From Dipteris shenzhenensis (Eukaryota; Polypodiophyta; Polypodiopsida; Gleicheniales), in assembly GCA_047967505.1 (NCBI GenBank), contig CM106541.1: DNA of 64,000 nt, one strand, 5' to 3'. Below the pieces are notes generated by a model, which ran no database searches, was not told the origin of the DNA, and saw only the letters and a program-made list of their open reading frames with translations. Position numbers and translations under genes: made by a program. Below, in pieces: positions 21,616 to 32,700 of the stretch. Positions within the stretch are counted from its first letter, which is position 1. Each line of letters begins with the position of its first letter.

Positions 21616-22380
21616 TGAGAAATGTGGTGCCATATAATACTAAGAGAAATTATGTGATTGGTGGAGTGGATTGCATCAATAGATCAATGACATGTGTACT
21701 AGAAAAAGATCATGTTGATCTTGTACCCTAGGTAGATGAGTGAAAGAGACTAGAGTTAAGAGGTAAAAGATGTGTGTGTGTGTGTGGTGGTGGATGGACC
21801 ATTAATTAAAAGTGGGACGGAGCATTAAATAAAAGTGGGGACTTGGCTATTTTGGCAAGAGTGGTGTCATACAAGAGACAAAGAGAGCCTCCATCTCTAG
21901 AGAGAAAGGGGCTTGGGGGTGTTGAGAAATGTGGTGCCATATGATAACAAGAGAAATTATGTGATTGGTAGAGTGGATTACGTCGGGGTGTTGAGAAATG
22001 TGGTGCCATATGATAACAAGAGAAATTATGTGATTGGTAGAGTGGATTACGTCAATGGATCGATGATTTGTGTACTGAAAAAAGATCATGTTGATCTTGT
22101 ACTCTAGGTAAATGAGTGAAAGAGTCTAGATAAAGGATGTGAAAGAGGTGTGTGTGTGTGTGGTGGTGGATGGACCATTAAATAAAAATGGGGAATCAAT
22201 GACATGTGTACTCAAAAAAGATGTTGATCTTGTACTCTAGGTAGATGAGTGAAAGAGACTAGAGAAAAGACGTGAAAGAGGTGGGTGTGTGTGTGTGTGG
22301 TGGTGGTGGATGGATCATTAAATAAAAGTGGGACGGAGCAATAATAAAAGTGGAGACTTGGCTATTTTGGCAAGTCTTAG
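21616..22380. repeat. Diverged tandem repeats of about 300 bp with GT microsatellites
   Basis: The unit GTTGAGAAATGTGGTGCCAT ... GATGTTGATCTTGTAC ... GTGTGTGTGGTGGTGGATGG ... AAAAGTGGGACGGAGC ... ACTTGGCTATTTTGGCAAG is present in full or part at about 21616-21870, 21917-22190 and 22195-22375. GT runs of differing length lie at ~21773-21786, ~22150-22163 and ~22286-22301. Confidence 0.88.
21916..22053. repeat. Exact 69-bp tandem duplication
   Basis: 21916-21984 and 21985-22053 appear identical base for base (each begins GGGGTGTTGAGAAATGTGG and ends GTGGATTACGTC). The identity implies a very recent event. Confidence 0.93.
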
Positions 22381-23021
22381 AGTAGTGTCTAGAGAGAAAT
22401 ACCAATAAAAGACAAAAGCATTTAAAACCTCCACAAGAGGGCAAAAAGTTGACCCTAACAACACATTAGGAGTAGATTAGAAAGCCTTAAACAACCACTA
22501 AACCAAAACTTATCGTGGTCAAGTTGACCAAATGAACTGAAAGAAGTGGGATCGACCTGATTAGCCAAAAGCTAATCTGTCCATCCCTTAGGACCCTTGC
22601 AGGGCCAATATCGATCACCCACGACTTTCATAACCATCTAATTTTGGCATTGTTTCCATTGCCCACCGGACGACTTGGTCACACAGTGAGAACTCCCCAC
22701 ACGTCTTTACCGAAGCAACAGTACGTGTGAGCACATATGCCAAAGCAGGCTTGATCTTGTATAACACAATCCAGAATCGTGCATTGCATCCTTGAATCTT
22801 GTGTAGAGCTTCTTGACAGAGTGGCATTCTCATCCATATTCCAAACAGCAACTCGCCGTCAACTATCTCGTGAGTCCTTTCACCTTCGATTCTTTATCAG
22901 CTTATTCTTTGCAGCATTATATCTCCATCCAAACGTTAGCTCCATCCAAACATTATACAGCTTTCAGAGCATTATCTCCGTCCAAACATTTTGTTGCTGT
23001 GTTGGAATCGAGTTCTCAGCC
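22381..23021 (+). promoter_or_regulatory. Upstream region of the alpha-dioxygenase gene
   Basis: The 640 bases before the start codon. A TATAAC word lies at ~22759. Near the ATG are three imperfect copies of CTCCATCCAAACRTTA (22922-22992). The coding frame is open upstream to ~22779 but has no earlier ATG. The transcription start is not determinable here. Confidence 0.35.
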
Positions 23022-26000
23022 ATGGCAGCCAGCAGCATGCTTAGCGTTGTTGATTACCCTGCGTACTCCCACATGACCACCTTCCACAAGATTCTGTTCA
23101 GAGTATGATCACTACCTCTACATTACTCTGTCGTTATTGCCATTGCTCGCATAATTGTCTGCCGAATTTCTTTTGGTTCTGGGTTTTGTTTCACCAACAA
23201 AATCAAGCAACATTTGAAGCTTCATCGATCATCATTGTCGTGTTGACACGTTGCTTGCTTGATTACGTGCTCAGATTGTCTGCCAAAGTTGTTTTGGTGT
23301 CTGGGTTTTGTTTCACCAAAAATCAAGCAGCATTTGAAGCTTCATCGATCATCACCTTCCCGTTGATACGTAGCTTGCTTGGTTACGTCTGGCAAAGTCG
23401 TTTTGGTTTCTGGGTTTTGTTTCACCAGCAAAATCAAGCACCATTTGAAGCTTCGTCGATTATCACCTTCGTGTTGATACGTTGCTTACTTAATTACGTG
23501 CTCAGATTGTTCATTTCGTGGATCGTCACTTGGGTTGGTATAAGCTCCCTGTGTTTCTGGGACTCGCTTACCTTGAGATCCGTCGCACTCTCCATCAACG
23601 CTACAATCTCCTCAATGTTGGCACTGATCATCACACATCCAGACGCATGTCATCCGCCCATAATGCGAAACAGCTTCCTAATTACCGCACCGCAGATGGA
23701 AAATTCTATGATCCTTTGGACGTCGACGCCGGCTCCGAAGGAACTTTCTTTGGCCGTAACATGGGCCCAAGCTCACCTCAACCTCATGATCAACAGGTGC
23801 ACACGATTACAGGTCCATGCTGTTCTACGTCTGCTGCAGCTGTCTTTCGTCACCTTCTTCTGAGGGACGCCGTATTCCCTTCTTGCAGCGAGACCCTCAT
23901 CCTAGCATTGTGGCCACAAAGCTGCTCGCGAGAAAGAAGCTAGTCGATACCGGTAAGCAATTTAACATGCTTGCTGCAAGCTGGATTCAATTCATGATAC
24001 ACGATTGGGTGGATCATCTCGAGGACACGGAGCAGGTACAGTATACTTCCGCACTCAGATTTCAATAAATAACGATCATTGCAGGCTCGACCGAAGCGCA
24101 ATGGACTGATTTCCTCGATTTGCTGTGTTCAGGTAGTCATCACAGCTCCCAACTCCGTCGCAGCCGAGTGCCCTTCAAAATCATTCAGATTCTTGCGCTC
24201 CAAGACGTTTCTAACGGGCGATGATGAGATTAAGATCGGTCACCTAAACATGAGGACATCATGGTGGTACGTAATCATAACTGAAAATCGCTCAGAACAT
24301 ACCTCGAAGCAAAGCTTTTTTACGACGTCTGGAACGAATTATTCAGGGACGGAAGTGCCATATATGGAAGCGATGCCGCAAAGCTTGAACGTGTAAGAAC
24401 GTTCACGGATGGAAAATTGAAGATAGGAAAGGACGGTCTTCTGTCGCACACATCGGACGACGATGTTGTCTCAGGGGATGTGCGCAATGGATTTGCTGGC
24501 TTGTATGTGCTACTGGCCTTGTTCGTTAAAGAACACAACGCAGTTTGCGATCTGCTCAAGGTAATGCCAATATAGATTCTGGCAGGATGTTTTCGAAGCT
24601 TTACCCAATCACATGAGTCTCACGACAGTGTCTTCGCCGATCTCATCATTGACATAGACAGAGTCATACAGGGATCCAATGAGATGCGTTATAAATGCAA
24701 TTCCAAAAGACTGTAGATCTCACATTTCTCTATGTTTGGACTGGGATTGATCGGCTGCTACATCTACATGTCCTTGCTGCTGCAGATGCACCACCCTCTC
24801 TTTGATGACGAAGAGCTCTACCGTCGTGCCCGATTAGTCACAGCTGCGGTTATCGCTAAGGTTCACACGATCGACTGGACAGTAGAACTCCTAAAAATGG
24901 ATACTTTACTAGCAGGGTTGCGAAGCAACTGGTAATGCTTGTGAACATGTTAGATTTCCTAGGTAGAATTTTTATTTCTTCAATATCCCCGAAGTCAAGA
25001 ACCTGCGAGGACGTCTGCCGATCCGTCGGACCGTCCGACATTACGTGTGACTCTCAGTCGGAATGCGCCTTGATTTGCAGGTATGGCCTTCTGGGAAAAA
25101 GATTCAAAGATTGCAGCTTCGGTCACACAGGAAGTTCTCTTCTCAGTGGATTCGTAGGGATGCGGCAACCAGTCAACCACGGAGTCCCGTACTCTCTAAC
25201 CGAGGAGTTTGTATCTGTTTACAGAATGCATTCCATCTTGCCGGATAGCATTGGTGTGAGAAATATTGAGGCACGCCCAGGACAAGATCATACACCTCCC
25301 TTACACAAAGAGTAAGATTGTAATTGAACGAGATGACTGTTGTCATGAAATTAGCATGCAGGGAAGGTGAAATTACCCATGGTTGGATCTTGCAGTGTGC
25401 CATTGTCAGAGCTGGTGGGCAGCCAAGGAGCAAAAACCCTCTCTAGTATCGGAAACGAGACGATGATCGCATCAATGGGCCATCAAGCTTGTGCAGCTCT
25501 CACTCTGTTCAACTATCCGGTGTGGATGAGGGACTTGATACCTCAAGATCCAGATGGAAAAGATAGGCCAGACCATGTGGATATGCCAGCATTAGAGGGT
25601 AACCCACTCTCTTCTAAGCTCCAGTTTTCAAGAACTTCTTGTAATTCTTGTTGATACTCGTGACAAGTGGGAGTGAATGTTGAGGTTTACTTACATGCTA
25701 GAGTGTTTTGATGCAAGCCTTCAACAGTTTACCGAGATCGTGAACGGAATGTGGCTAAATATAACCAATTTCGGCGAAACATGCTCATGATTCCCATCAC
25801 GAAGTGGGAAGATCTGACGGATGACGAGGACGCAAGAGCTGCTCTTCAGGAGGTGTATGGAGATGATGTGGAGAAACTGGACCTGCTTCCAGGGATGATG
25901 GCAGAGAGGAAAATCAAGGGCTTTGCCATCAGCGAGACTGCATTCTTCATCTTTCTGCTTATGGCTTCCAGGTACAAATGCAGCTGGATGCAGGTGCTCA

Positions 26001-26670
26001 TACTTCTTCTTAGATGACTATCTGCTTCTCTTTTGGGTCTATTTATGATGACTAGTTTAAGTTCCATCAATATCTTCAAGAAGCCATTCTTAGGGCCTAG
26101 TGATTGAGTGGATGCATGTGTGTGTGTGCGTGAGTTCGACTCCCGGCTGGACCTTGGCCAGGGCAGTGTGCTCCATGATAGGACCATGGGTGGGTGTGTT
26201 TAACAAAAGAATCCATTCTTTCTTGAATGCTTAATTCGTCCATGCTAATAATGCAAGCAGACGACAAAAGGGAAAATGGCTTGATGAATGCAACATATAT
26301 ACGCTTAAACATAAGATATTTGAAACTCTTCAAATTTTTTTCCTCGACGGGATGTTCCTCTGTGGCAAGTTGGAAAGCCTTTCAATTGACGAGAAGTTTG
26401 AGTTTTTTTTTTTTTCTTAATGGGAACCTGTTGTGCAGGAGACTGGAAGCTGACCGTTTTTTCACCTCCAGTTTCAACGAGCATACATACACCAAGGAGG
26501 GTTTAGCTTGGGTGAACAACACAGAAAGCTTGAAGGATGTGTTGAAACACCATCACAAAGGGCTGGTAGAGAAGTGGGAAAGGTCATCAAGTGCTTTCTC
26601 AGTTTGGAGTGCAGAACCAGAAACCCAGGGGTCCTGCATGATCCCTCTCTACCTTCGCATTCCCAACTGA
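23022..26670 (+). CDS. DOX1: Fatty acid alpha-dioxygenase, 10 exons, 640 residues
   Basis: Adds O2 to the alpha carbon of fatty acids to give 2-hydroperoxides, an oxylipin step linked to defence and stress in plants; a haem enzyme of the peroxidase-cyclooxygenase superfamily. Exons: 23022-23102, 23506-23796, 23889-24035, 24133-24266, 24347-24560, 24786-24931, 25081-25311, 25396-25598, 25728-25971, 26439-26670. All introns are GT-AG, phases agree, and the sum is 1923 nt, close to the ~639 residues usual for plants. Visible landmarks: KLPVFLGLAYLEIRR (~40-54), distal haem His162 in FMIHDWVDHLED, HTIDWTVELL (~316), FGHTGSS, then radical Tyr385 and proximal His388 in SVYRMHS, MGHQACAALTL, IPITKWEDL, KGFAISETAF and RRLEADRFF near the end. 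The ATG is the first in a frame open upstream. No lesion is seen, so the gene is probably functional. The symbol is by family; one oddity is an extra Cys at 349 before SFGH. Confidence 0.95.
23157..23510 (+). repeat. Triplicated ~118-bp segment in intron 1 of the alpha-dioxygenase
   Basis: Three head-to-tail units begin near 23157, 23278 and 23391. Each holds CTGGGTTTTGTTTCACCA, AATCAAGCA-CATTTGAAGCTTC and GTTGATACGTTGCTT-like words. Units 1 and 3 end in TTACGTGCTCAGATTGT, which in unit 3 is the real 3' splice site (AG at 23504-23505); unit 2 has lost it. Confidence 0.9.
26092..26206 (+). mobile_element. tRNA-derived SINE in intron 9 of the alpha-dioxygenase
   Basis: A-box-like TAGTGATTGAGTGG (26098-26111) and B box GAGTTCGACTCC (26132-26143) are spaced as in a tRNA promoter. 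The 115-bp body is bracketed by AAGAAGCCATTCTT (26078-26091) and AAGAATCCATTCTT (26207-26220), a 14-bp target duplication with one mismatch. It lies in the same orientation as the gene and does not touch the splice sites. Confidence 0.85.
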
Positions 26671-27000
26671 CGGATGACTTGCAGAGCCGCTCTTTCATCT
26701 ATATCCTTCATGTGTGCGATTCCAACTAATAGCAAGGAGACATTTACAAGTGAACCTGCTTCACCAAAACAACAGCAAGGCCATGATGTCATTTAATCTA
26801 GACCCTATGCACATATATACATACCCCCATGATTCCCCTTGTAGCTAGTACTTCTTTTCACTCATGATTCGAAGGAAAATAACTAGAATACATGCTTTTA
26901 AGACATTTAAGACATCTGATTCGAAACAAGTGAGGTTTCAAACTGCCTTCCCTTGGATGTTTTTATAGTGACTTGCCTTGGATGCAATAAAACAAAGAAA
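26671..27000 (+). terminator. 3' untranslated region with AATAAA signal
   Basis: After the TGA at 26668-26670, the first clear AATAAA is at 26986-26991, about 315 bases downstream. Nearer weaker signals may be used instead; plant polyadenylation signals are loose. Confidence 0.4.
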
Positions 27001-27004
27001 GGAA

Positions 27005-27081
27005 TGTGTGTGCTTGTGAGCGCACATGCACGTGTGTGTGCATGTGTGTGTGTGTGTGTTTACGTGTGTGTGTGTGTGTGA
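27005..27081. repeat. GT-rich microsatellite
   Basis: Alternating GT runs with GCATGC/ACGT breaks, from TGTGTGTGCTTGTGAG to GTGTGTGTGTGTGAGAC. Confidence 0.95.
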
Positions 27082-27084
27082 GAC

Positions 27085-27820
27085 TACTACAGTTCACACC
27101 ATTATGGACATTGTTTTCGATGGAAATTACATTAAAGTCCACCCCTCCAAAAGTGTCGAAGACACCATCAATAATAACGTTCATATTTATGATATATAAC
27201 TTCTTAACTAAAATAGCAATGATAATATCGACCCTGGATTCAAGAAACTATTTTGATGAAATTTTAACTATGGTAAATTTTTGTGAGTCCAAAACTTTTT
27301 ATAGCAGATTGGGACTTGCCATCCATCATCGGCATCCCCTTTATCATCATCCGCATCTCCCTCCCACTTGCTCCTTGTAGGCCATGTTGCCAGGCCTCTG
27401 CTAAGTATTTGTCTCCATCTTGGGGCTGCTCACAAGCACACATGTTAGAATTTAGTATATCTTCTAGTTGTTTAATTTGAGCATTTGAAAATAAATGTGT
27501 GAAGTTTTAAGAGCTTACATCAACAAAGGGCACATACTCCCTACTCTCTTAGAGCAAGTCAAAGAGAGAGATCATACCATTTTCATAGGAATACCTATAT
27601 TCCTTCTCCATACATTCATGCCTTGTCCATTTCATGTATAACATTTATAACCATACATGTTAGTTTGAATTATTTAGATGTCGGATTCAAAACTAACATG
27701 TACTAACATTTACAACCATACATGTTAGATTGAATGGATGCATACAATGTCACTGTTGGGAATATGGCCATTGCAAATATGATTGTTGGGGGAGAAGGAG
27801 ACGTTCGGCTAAAAGACATG
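27085..27820. other. AT-rich intergenic DNA
   Basis: No gene recognised. ACATTTATAACCATACATGTTAG and ACATTTACAACCATACATGTTAG occur as a direct repeat near 27642 and 27708. Confidence 0.5.
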
Positions 27821-27821
27821 T

Positions 27822-28052
27822 AATATTTATTTATTTTTTCATAAAAAGAACTTCTATTAAGTATGAACAAAGCTTGTGAGAGAAAAAGTTCAAGGCAAAA
27901 ATACATCATGCAATGCTTGAGAAAACACTCCTCAGAAGGCTGTAGAAAACAACCAACATGGTTAAGGCTGAAAATGCCATCTCAACCCTGTAGTAGTCTT
28001 AGAGAAGCAAGGGGAGCCCCCCCATTCTCTAAAAAATATATCTTTCCTAGTA
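27822..28052 (-). mobile_element. LINE 3' end, minus strand
   Basis: The minus strand reads ...TACTTAATAGAAGTTCTTTTTATGAAAAAATAAATAAATA, the kind of A-rich tail found at the 3' end of plant LINEs. Joined across the copia insertion (28058-33593 and one AAGGG) it continues the LINE coding remains at 33599-34510. Confidence 0.6.
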
Positions 28053-28057
28053 AAGGG

Positions 28058-28410
28058 TGTTGAGATATCGAGCTCCACTCGAGATATGCCAAGGTGACTG
28101 TTGTGTACTTATGTCACCGACTTGTTAGCTGGAGATGCGGTTGGTACACCGCCCACGAATAATAGCTGGATGACAGCTATCCTTATCTACTATGGTTTGT
28201 GGCTCAGTTAGTATGCCACCTTAGTTAGTTGAGTTTGGTTTGAGACCCACATATAGGGTTCTTCTATTTCTTTGTACTAGAGTTCTTTTGGCTTACACAA
28301 CTAAGAAGAGAAAAACTGTTTTTCAGCCTCCACCTTCGTGTGTATTCCCCCATTGTGCATGTGAGAAAGCCTCAAGTGAGACTCCTTCCCTCTCTCCCAC
28401 AATCTTCACA
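28058..28410 (+). repeat. 5' LTR of copia copy 2
   Basis: Begins TGTTGAGATATCGAGC and ends CAATCTTCACA. The A-rich/T-rich middle (ATATAGGGTTCTTCTATTTC) is the likely promoter zone. Four transitions separate it from the 3' LTR. Confidence 0.97.
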
Positions 28411-28422
28411 TGGTATCAGAGC
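28411..28422 (+). promoter_or_regulatory. Primer-binding site, initiator Met tRNA
   Basis: TGGTATCAGAGC follows the LTR with no gap. Confidence 0.95.
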
Positions 28423-28956
28423 CTTGTTCGTGGTAAGGAGCTCAAGAAAGCAAGCCAAGTTCATGGTGTCCTGGTAAGAGGACCAGTGTTGCTTTCCTAT
28501 TTCGAGTTTGGGAGCAAATCTCTGCAGGTAGCACAGCCAGAAGTGCAGGAGTGCACTGTTTCAGATTGAGACGCCCTTTGCGGTGTGGCGAGAGCGCAGT
28601 ATATGCTGCGAGAAGTGGCGAAGCCCTCAGTCACTTTGTTTTTCTGATTTGAGGCCGTTTCGGGGCCCGTTTTGAAGGCGGAAGTTCTTCGCAGGCACTC
28701 AGAGAAAGGTCCTGTTTTTTGCTGTGTGCGACCACTGCGCGACTAGTCAGTGGAAGGGTGCCGCAGAAATTGCATCATATGCCTGTGTGCAGAGATATTG
28801 GGAGTTGCAGATTCATGCCTATTGCCTGTTGATGCAAAATCGTCACTAGGAAGTGACTGTGTGGTGAAATACCACTCTCGTCGGTTTTGCAGATCTGCTC
28901 GTGTGAGGCAAAAGCTGTGTTTTTTGCAGTGACAGAATATTTTGCAGTGTTCTGTA

Positions 28957-29772
28957 ATGGCATCTGATTCTCTTTCATAGATTGTCACTGAAAAGCTTGA
29001 CAAGAACAACTTCCAGGCATGGAAGTTTCGAATGATGAATTTCTTGATGGGAAAAGGCTGTTGGGAATTCATTACAGGAAATGAAGAAGAACCTGTTCTT
29101 CCTAATGTTCCCAGTCAACAGGAAATGCAGCCATTCAAAGGATGGCATGAGAGAGCCAGGAAAGTTATGTACTGGCTGTCTATCAGTATTTCGGACTCCA
29201 TGATTGTGCATATTCAGGATGCAAATACGCCAAATGAGGCATGGGATACTTTGGCAAAAATGTATAGCACAAATACGCAAGCCAGGAAAATGCAACTCAA
29301 ACAGAAGTTGCACAATGTGCAGAGAGAAAATTTGAGCATAAATGACTACCACATGAAAGTGAAGAAAATTGCAGATGCACTTGCTTCCATTGGGTCGCCA
29401 GTGGATGATGATGATTTGGTTTTTGTGACCTTGAATGGTCTAGGAAAGGATTATGCACACTTCCGGACATCCATTGCCGTCCGTGAAAACTTTCCTGATT
29501 TTGAGGAGTTGATTGCTCTTCTAATTTCTGAAGAGCAGAGAAATGGGGGTGCATCTTCTTCAGCAGGAACTTCAAAAGAAAATGTCTTCTACTCAAATGC
29601 TGGCAGAGGTAGAGGCAGAGGTAGAGGAGGCCGATCTGCAGGCCGTGGTAGAAATCAGAATATGCAACAAACGCAAGAAAACCAGTCCTATGCAGGAGGA
29701 CGTGGTAACTCTAGAGGCAGGGGGAGCCAAAGAGGCCGTGGTGGATGGCAGAGAAGCCAAAATCAATGTTGA
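28957..29772 (+). pseudogene. Copia gag with an early stop and a frame break before the zinc knuckle
   Basis: Capsid protein of the element. The natural start is the ATG at 28957 (MASDSLS), but codon 8 is TAG (28978-28980); the frame then stays open from there, with an internal ATG at 29032, to TGA at 29770-29772. Visible parts: LDKNNFQAWKFRMMNFLMGK, the UBN2-type core (SISDSMIVHIQ, NEAWDTLAKMY, MQLKQKLHNVQ), then an Arg/Gly-rich RNA-binding tail (GRGRGRGG, SRGRGSQRGRGG). The CCHC knuckle that should follow in the same frame lies one base over, in the pol frame. Copia elements normally use a single gag-pol frame, so this is most simply a small indel near 29755-29770; programmed shifting cannot be excluded. 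If the internal ATG were used the product would lack the N-terminal helix. Confidence 0.85.
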
Positions 29773-32700
29773 ATGCTACTATTGTGGCAAAATGGGTCAT
29801 ATGGCTAAAGACTGCTACAAAAAGCAGAATGACATTATGAGAGAAAAATTGCAGCAAGGCAATTATGCATCCTCTAGTAGACAGGGTGATGACAAAAATG
29901 AGCATTTGTTTATGGTGCAGCATATGACAAATTCTGTAACAAGTGCAGAAGAAAGCAATGATGTGTGGTATGTTAACTCGGGTGCGTCAAACCACATGAC
30001 AGGTCATGCTGAATGGATGCAGGATGCAAGAAAAATGGAAAAACCAGGATTTGTGGAGACTGGTGATGATACTGCACATCCTATTGTGCAGATTGGCAAA
30101 ATTCCTTTGTCTATGCAGGATGGGAAAAAGAAATACTTGTCTGATGTATTTCATGTCCCAAACATCACCAAGAACCTGGTTTCTGTTGGTCAAATGGTTG
30201 AGCAGGGCTTCCAGGTTAGATTTAATCCTCATGGATGCTTTGTTGAGGATATGAAAAATAACGGTCGCTTGATAGCAAAAGGAAAGAAGAAGGGCAGGAT
30301 GTTTACGTTGGATGCAGACATGCCTGAATTGAGTGCAGCAATGTTTGCACATGGGACTGGTGTAGTTGCAGATATTGATATCTGGCACAAACGCATTGGT
30401 CATGTTAATATACAGCGACTAAAATCAATGCAAGCCCAAAATATTGTTGCAGGATTGCCTAAATTCAAGGTTGCAGAAATGCACAAGGTTTGTGAAGCCT
30501 GTCAATTTGGGAAACAGGCAAGGAAACCTTTTCCTAGGCATGTTCAAGAGAGTAAAAAGCCATTGGAATTAATCCACTCTGATGTGTGGACTACAAAAGC
30601 TGCATCTATTGGAGGCTGTCACTATTTTGTCACATTTATTGATGACTTCAGCAGAAAACTGTGGGTGTATTTTATGAAAAAGAAAAGTGAAGTGTTTGGG
30701 CACTTCAAAGCTTTCAAAGCTATGGTTGAAAAAGAAACAGGCCTACAAATAAAATGCCTAAGGTCAGATGGAGGGGGAGAGTACCTCTCAAATGAGTTTG
30801 CAAGGTTCTTGCAGGAGCATGGTATAAAGCAGCAATATTCATGCAGTCATACCCCACAGCAAAATGGAATTGCAGAAAGAAAAAACAGGCATATTGGAGA
30901 GGTATCTCGGGCTATGCTAAATAAAAAAGATCTACCAGATTATTATTGGGCTGAAGCAGTTGCTACAGCAGTCTATATAATGAACAAGACTCCCACTGCA
31001 GCAATACATGGCATGATGCCAGAGGAGATGTATACTGGTAGGAAACCAGATATTTCTCATTTGAAGATTTTTTGTTGCATTGCCTATGTCCATGTGCCAG
31101 ATGAGCTGAGGTCCAAGTTGGATCCAAAAGCTGAGAAGTGCGTCTTTATTGGTTATTCTCTGCAGCAGAAAGGGTATAGATGCTATAACCCTTCTACACG
31201 TAAGTTCACAGTGAGCACAGATGTTGTTTTTGATGAGATGAGCAGTTGGTATAAACCAATAAATGTGATGATTGATGTAGATGCACAAAATGGTAATGCT
31301 GCACAGAATGCACAGCAGCAATCACAAAATATCAGTGGACCTGGAGTGTCCTCTACCAGTGGTTCACATACTTCGCCATGGACAGGCAGATTGAGATCAG
31401 GAGAATCCCCTCAAAGCAATGCAGAGAGTGGTACGCAGGTATCACGAAAAGGAAAAGAGAAGGTAGATCAGCCCATGTATGATGTGAATGCAGGTCACTC
31501 TTGTGTGGATGGTGAATCCAGTGGCTCAGAACAGAGCATTGATGATGAGTTGGGTATTCCTTCTGTTGTTACACCTGGAGTAAGGAAGACCAGGGATGTT
31601 TTGAGAGCACCTGGAAGTGAGCCTATTTTGCACAGGTCTACCAGGGTTAGGTATCCTGTGGATAGGCTGAAATATGATGGATTTACAGCCATTCACTATG
31701 CCTATATGGTCAAAGTGATACAGGAACCAGAACCCACTTCTTTTGAGCAAGCCATGGGAAATGAAAAATGGGAGAAAGCCATGGATGAAGAAATGGATGC
31801 CTTGGATGCTAATGCTACATGGGAATTGGTGCCTTTGCCTAAAGGCAAGAATGCAATTGGTTGTAAGTGGGTTTATAAGATCAAGCACAATGCAGATGGT
31901 TCTGTGAATAGATACAAGGCAAGATTAGTTGTCAAGGGGTATGCACAGACATATGGCATTGATTATGAAGAAACTTTCAGCCCGGTTGCAAGGATGGCAA
32001 CCGTAAGAGCAGCCATTGCTATGGCTGCATCAAAGGGATGGTCTTTACATCAGATGGATGTAAAGAATGCCTTCTTGCATGGTGATTTGCAAGAAGAGGT
32101 CTTTATGGAGCAGCCAGCAGGTTATGTTCATGCTACTCATCCTGAGTTTATTTGCAGGTTGAAGAAAGCCTTGTATGGCTTGAAGCAAGCACCTAGAGCA
32201 TGGTCTGACAAGATAGGACAGTATCTTGTCACTATTGGCTTTCAGATTTCCAAGGCAGATTTCTCACTCTATGTGAGAAAAATAGAGAAAGGGATTATGC
32301 TGCTGGTCATTTATGTTGATGATTTGATCATCACAGGTGATAGTGATGAAGATATCCTTCATGTGAAAATGCTATTGAGGCAGAAGTTTGAGATGAAGGA
32401 TTTGGGAGAGCTGCGTTATTTCTTGGGCATTGAGGTGATTAGATCACCAAGTGGGATACAGCTCTTGCAGAGGCAGTATGGATTGGACATGCTGTCCAAA
32501 TATGGGATGACAGGCTGTAAGCCTATTTCAGTTCCTTTGGAGCAGAATGTGAAGCTGAGCACAGATGCAGGTGAGCTTCTGGAAGACCCTACTATGTACA
32601 GACGCATAGTAGGAAGTTTGATTTACATGACTATTACCAGGCCAGATTTGAGCTATGCTGTTGGGTTGGTAAGTCAGTTTATGCAGGCTCCAAGGAAACC

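Noticed and set aside
22813-23076. Alternative frame over exon 1 of the alpha-dioxygenase
   Set aside because: It does not join any downstream exon in phase; the frame from ATG 23022 does and gives the family N-terminus.
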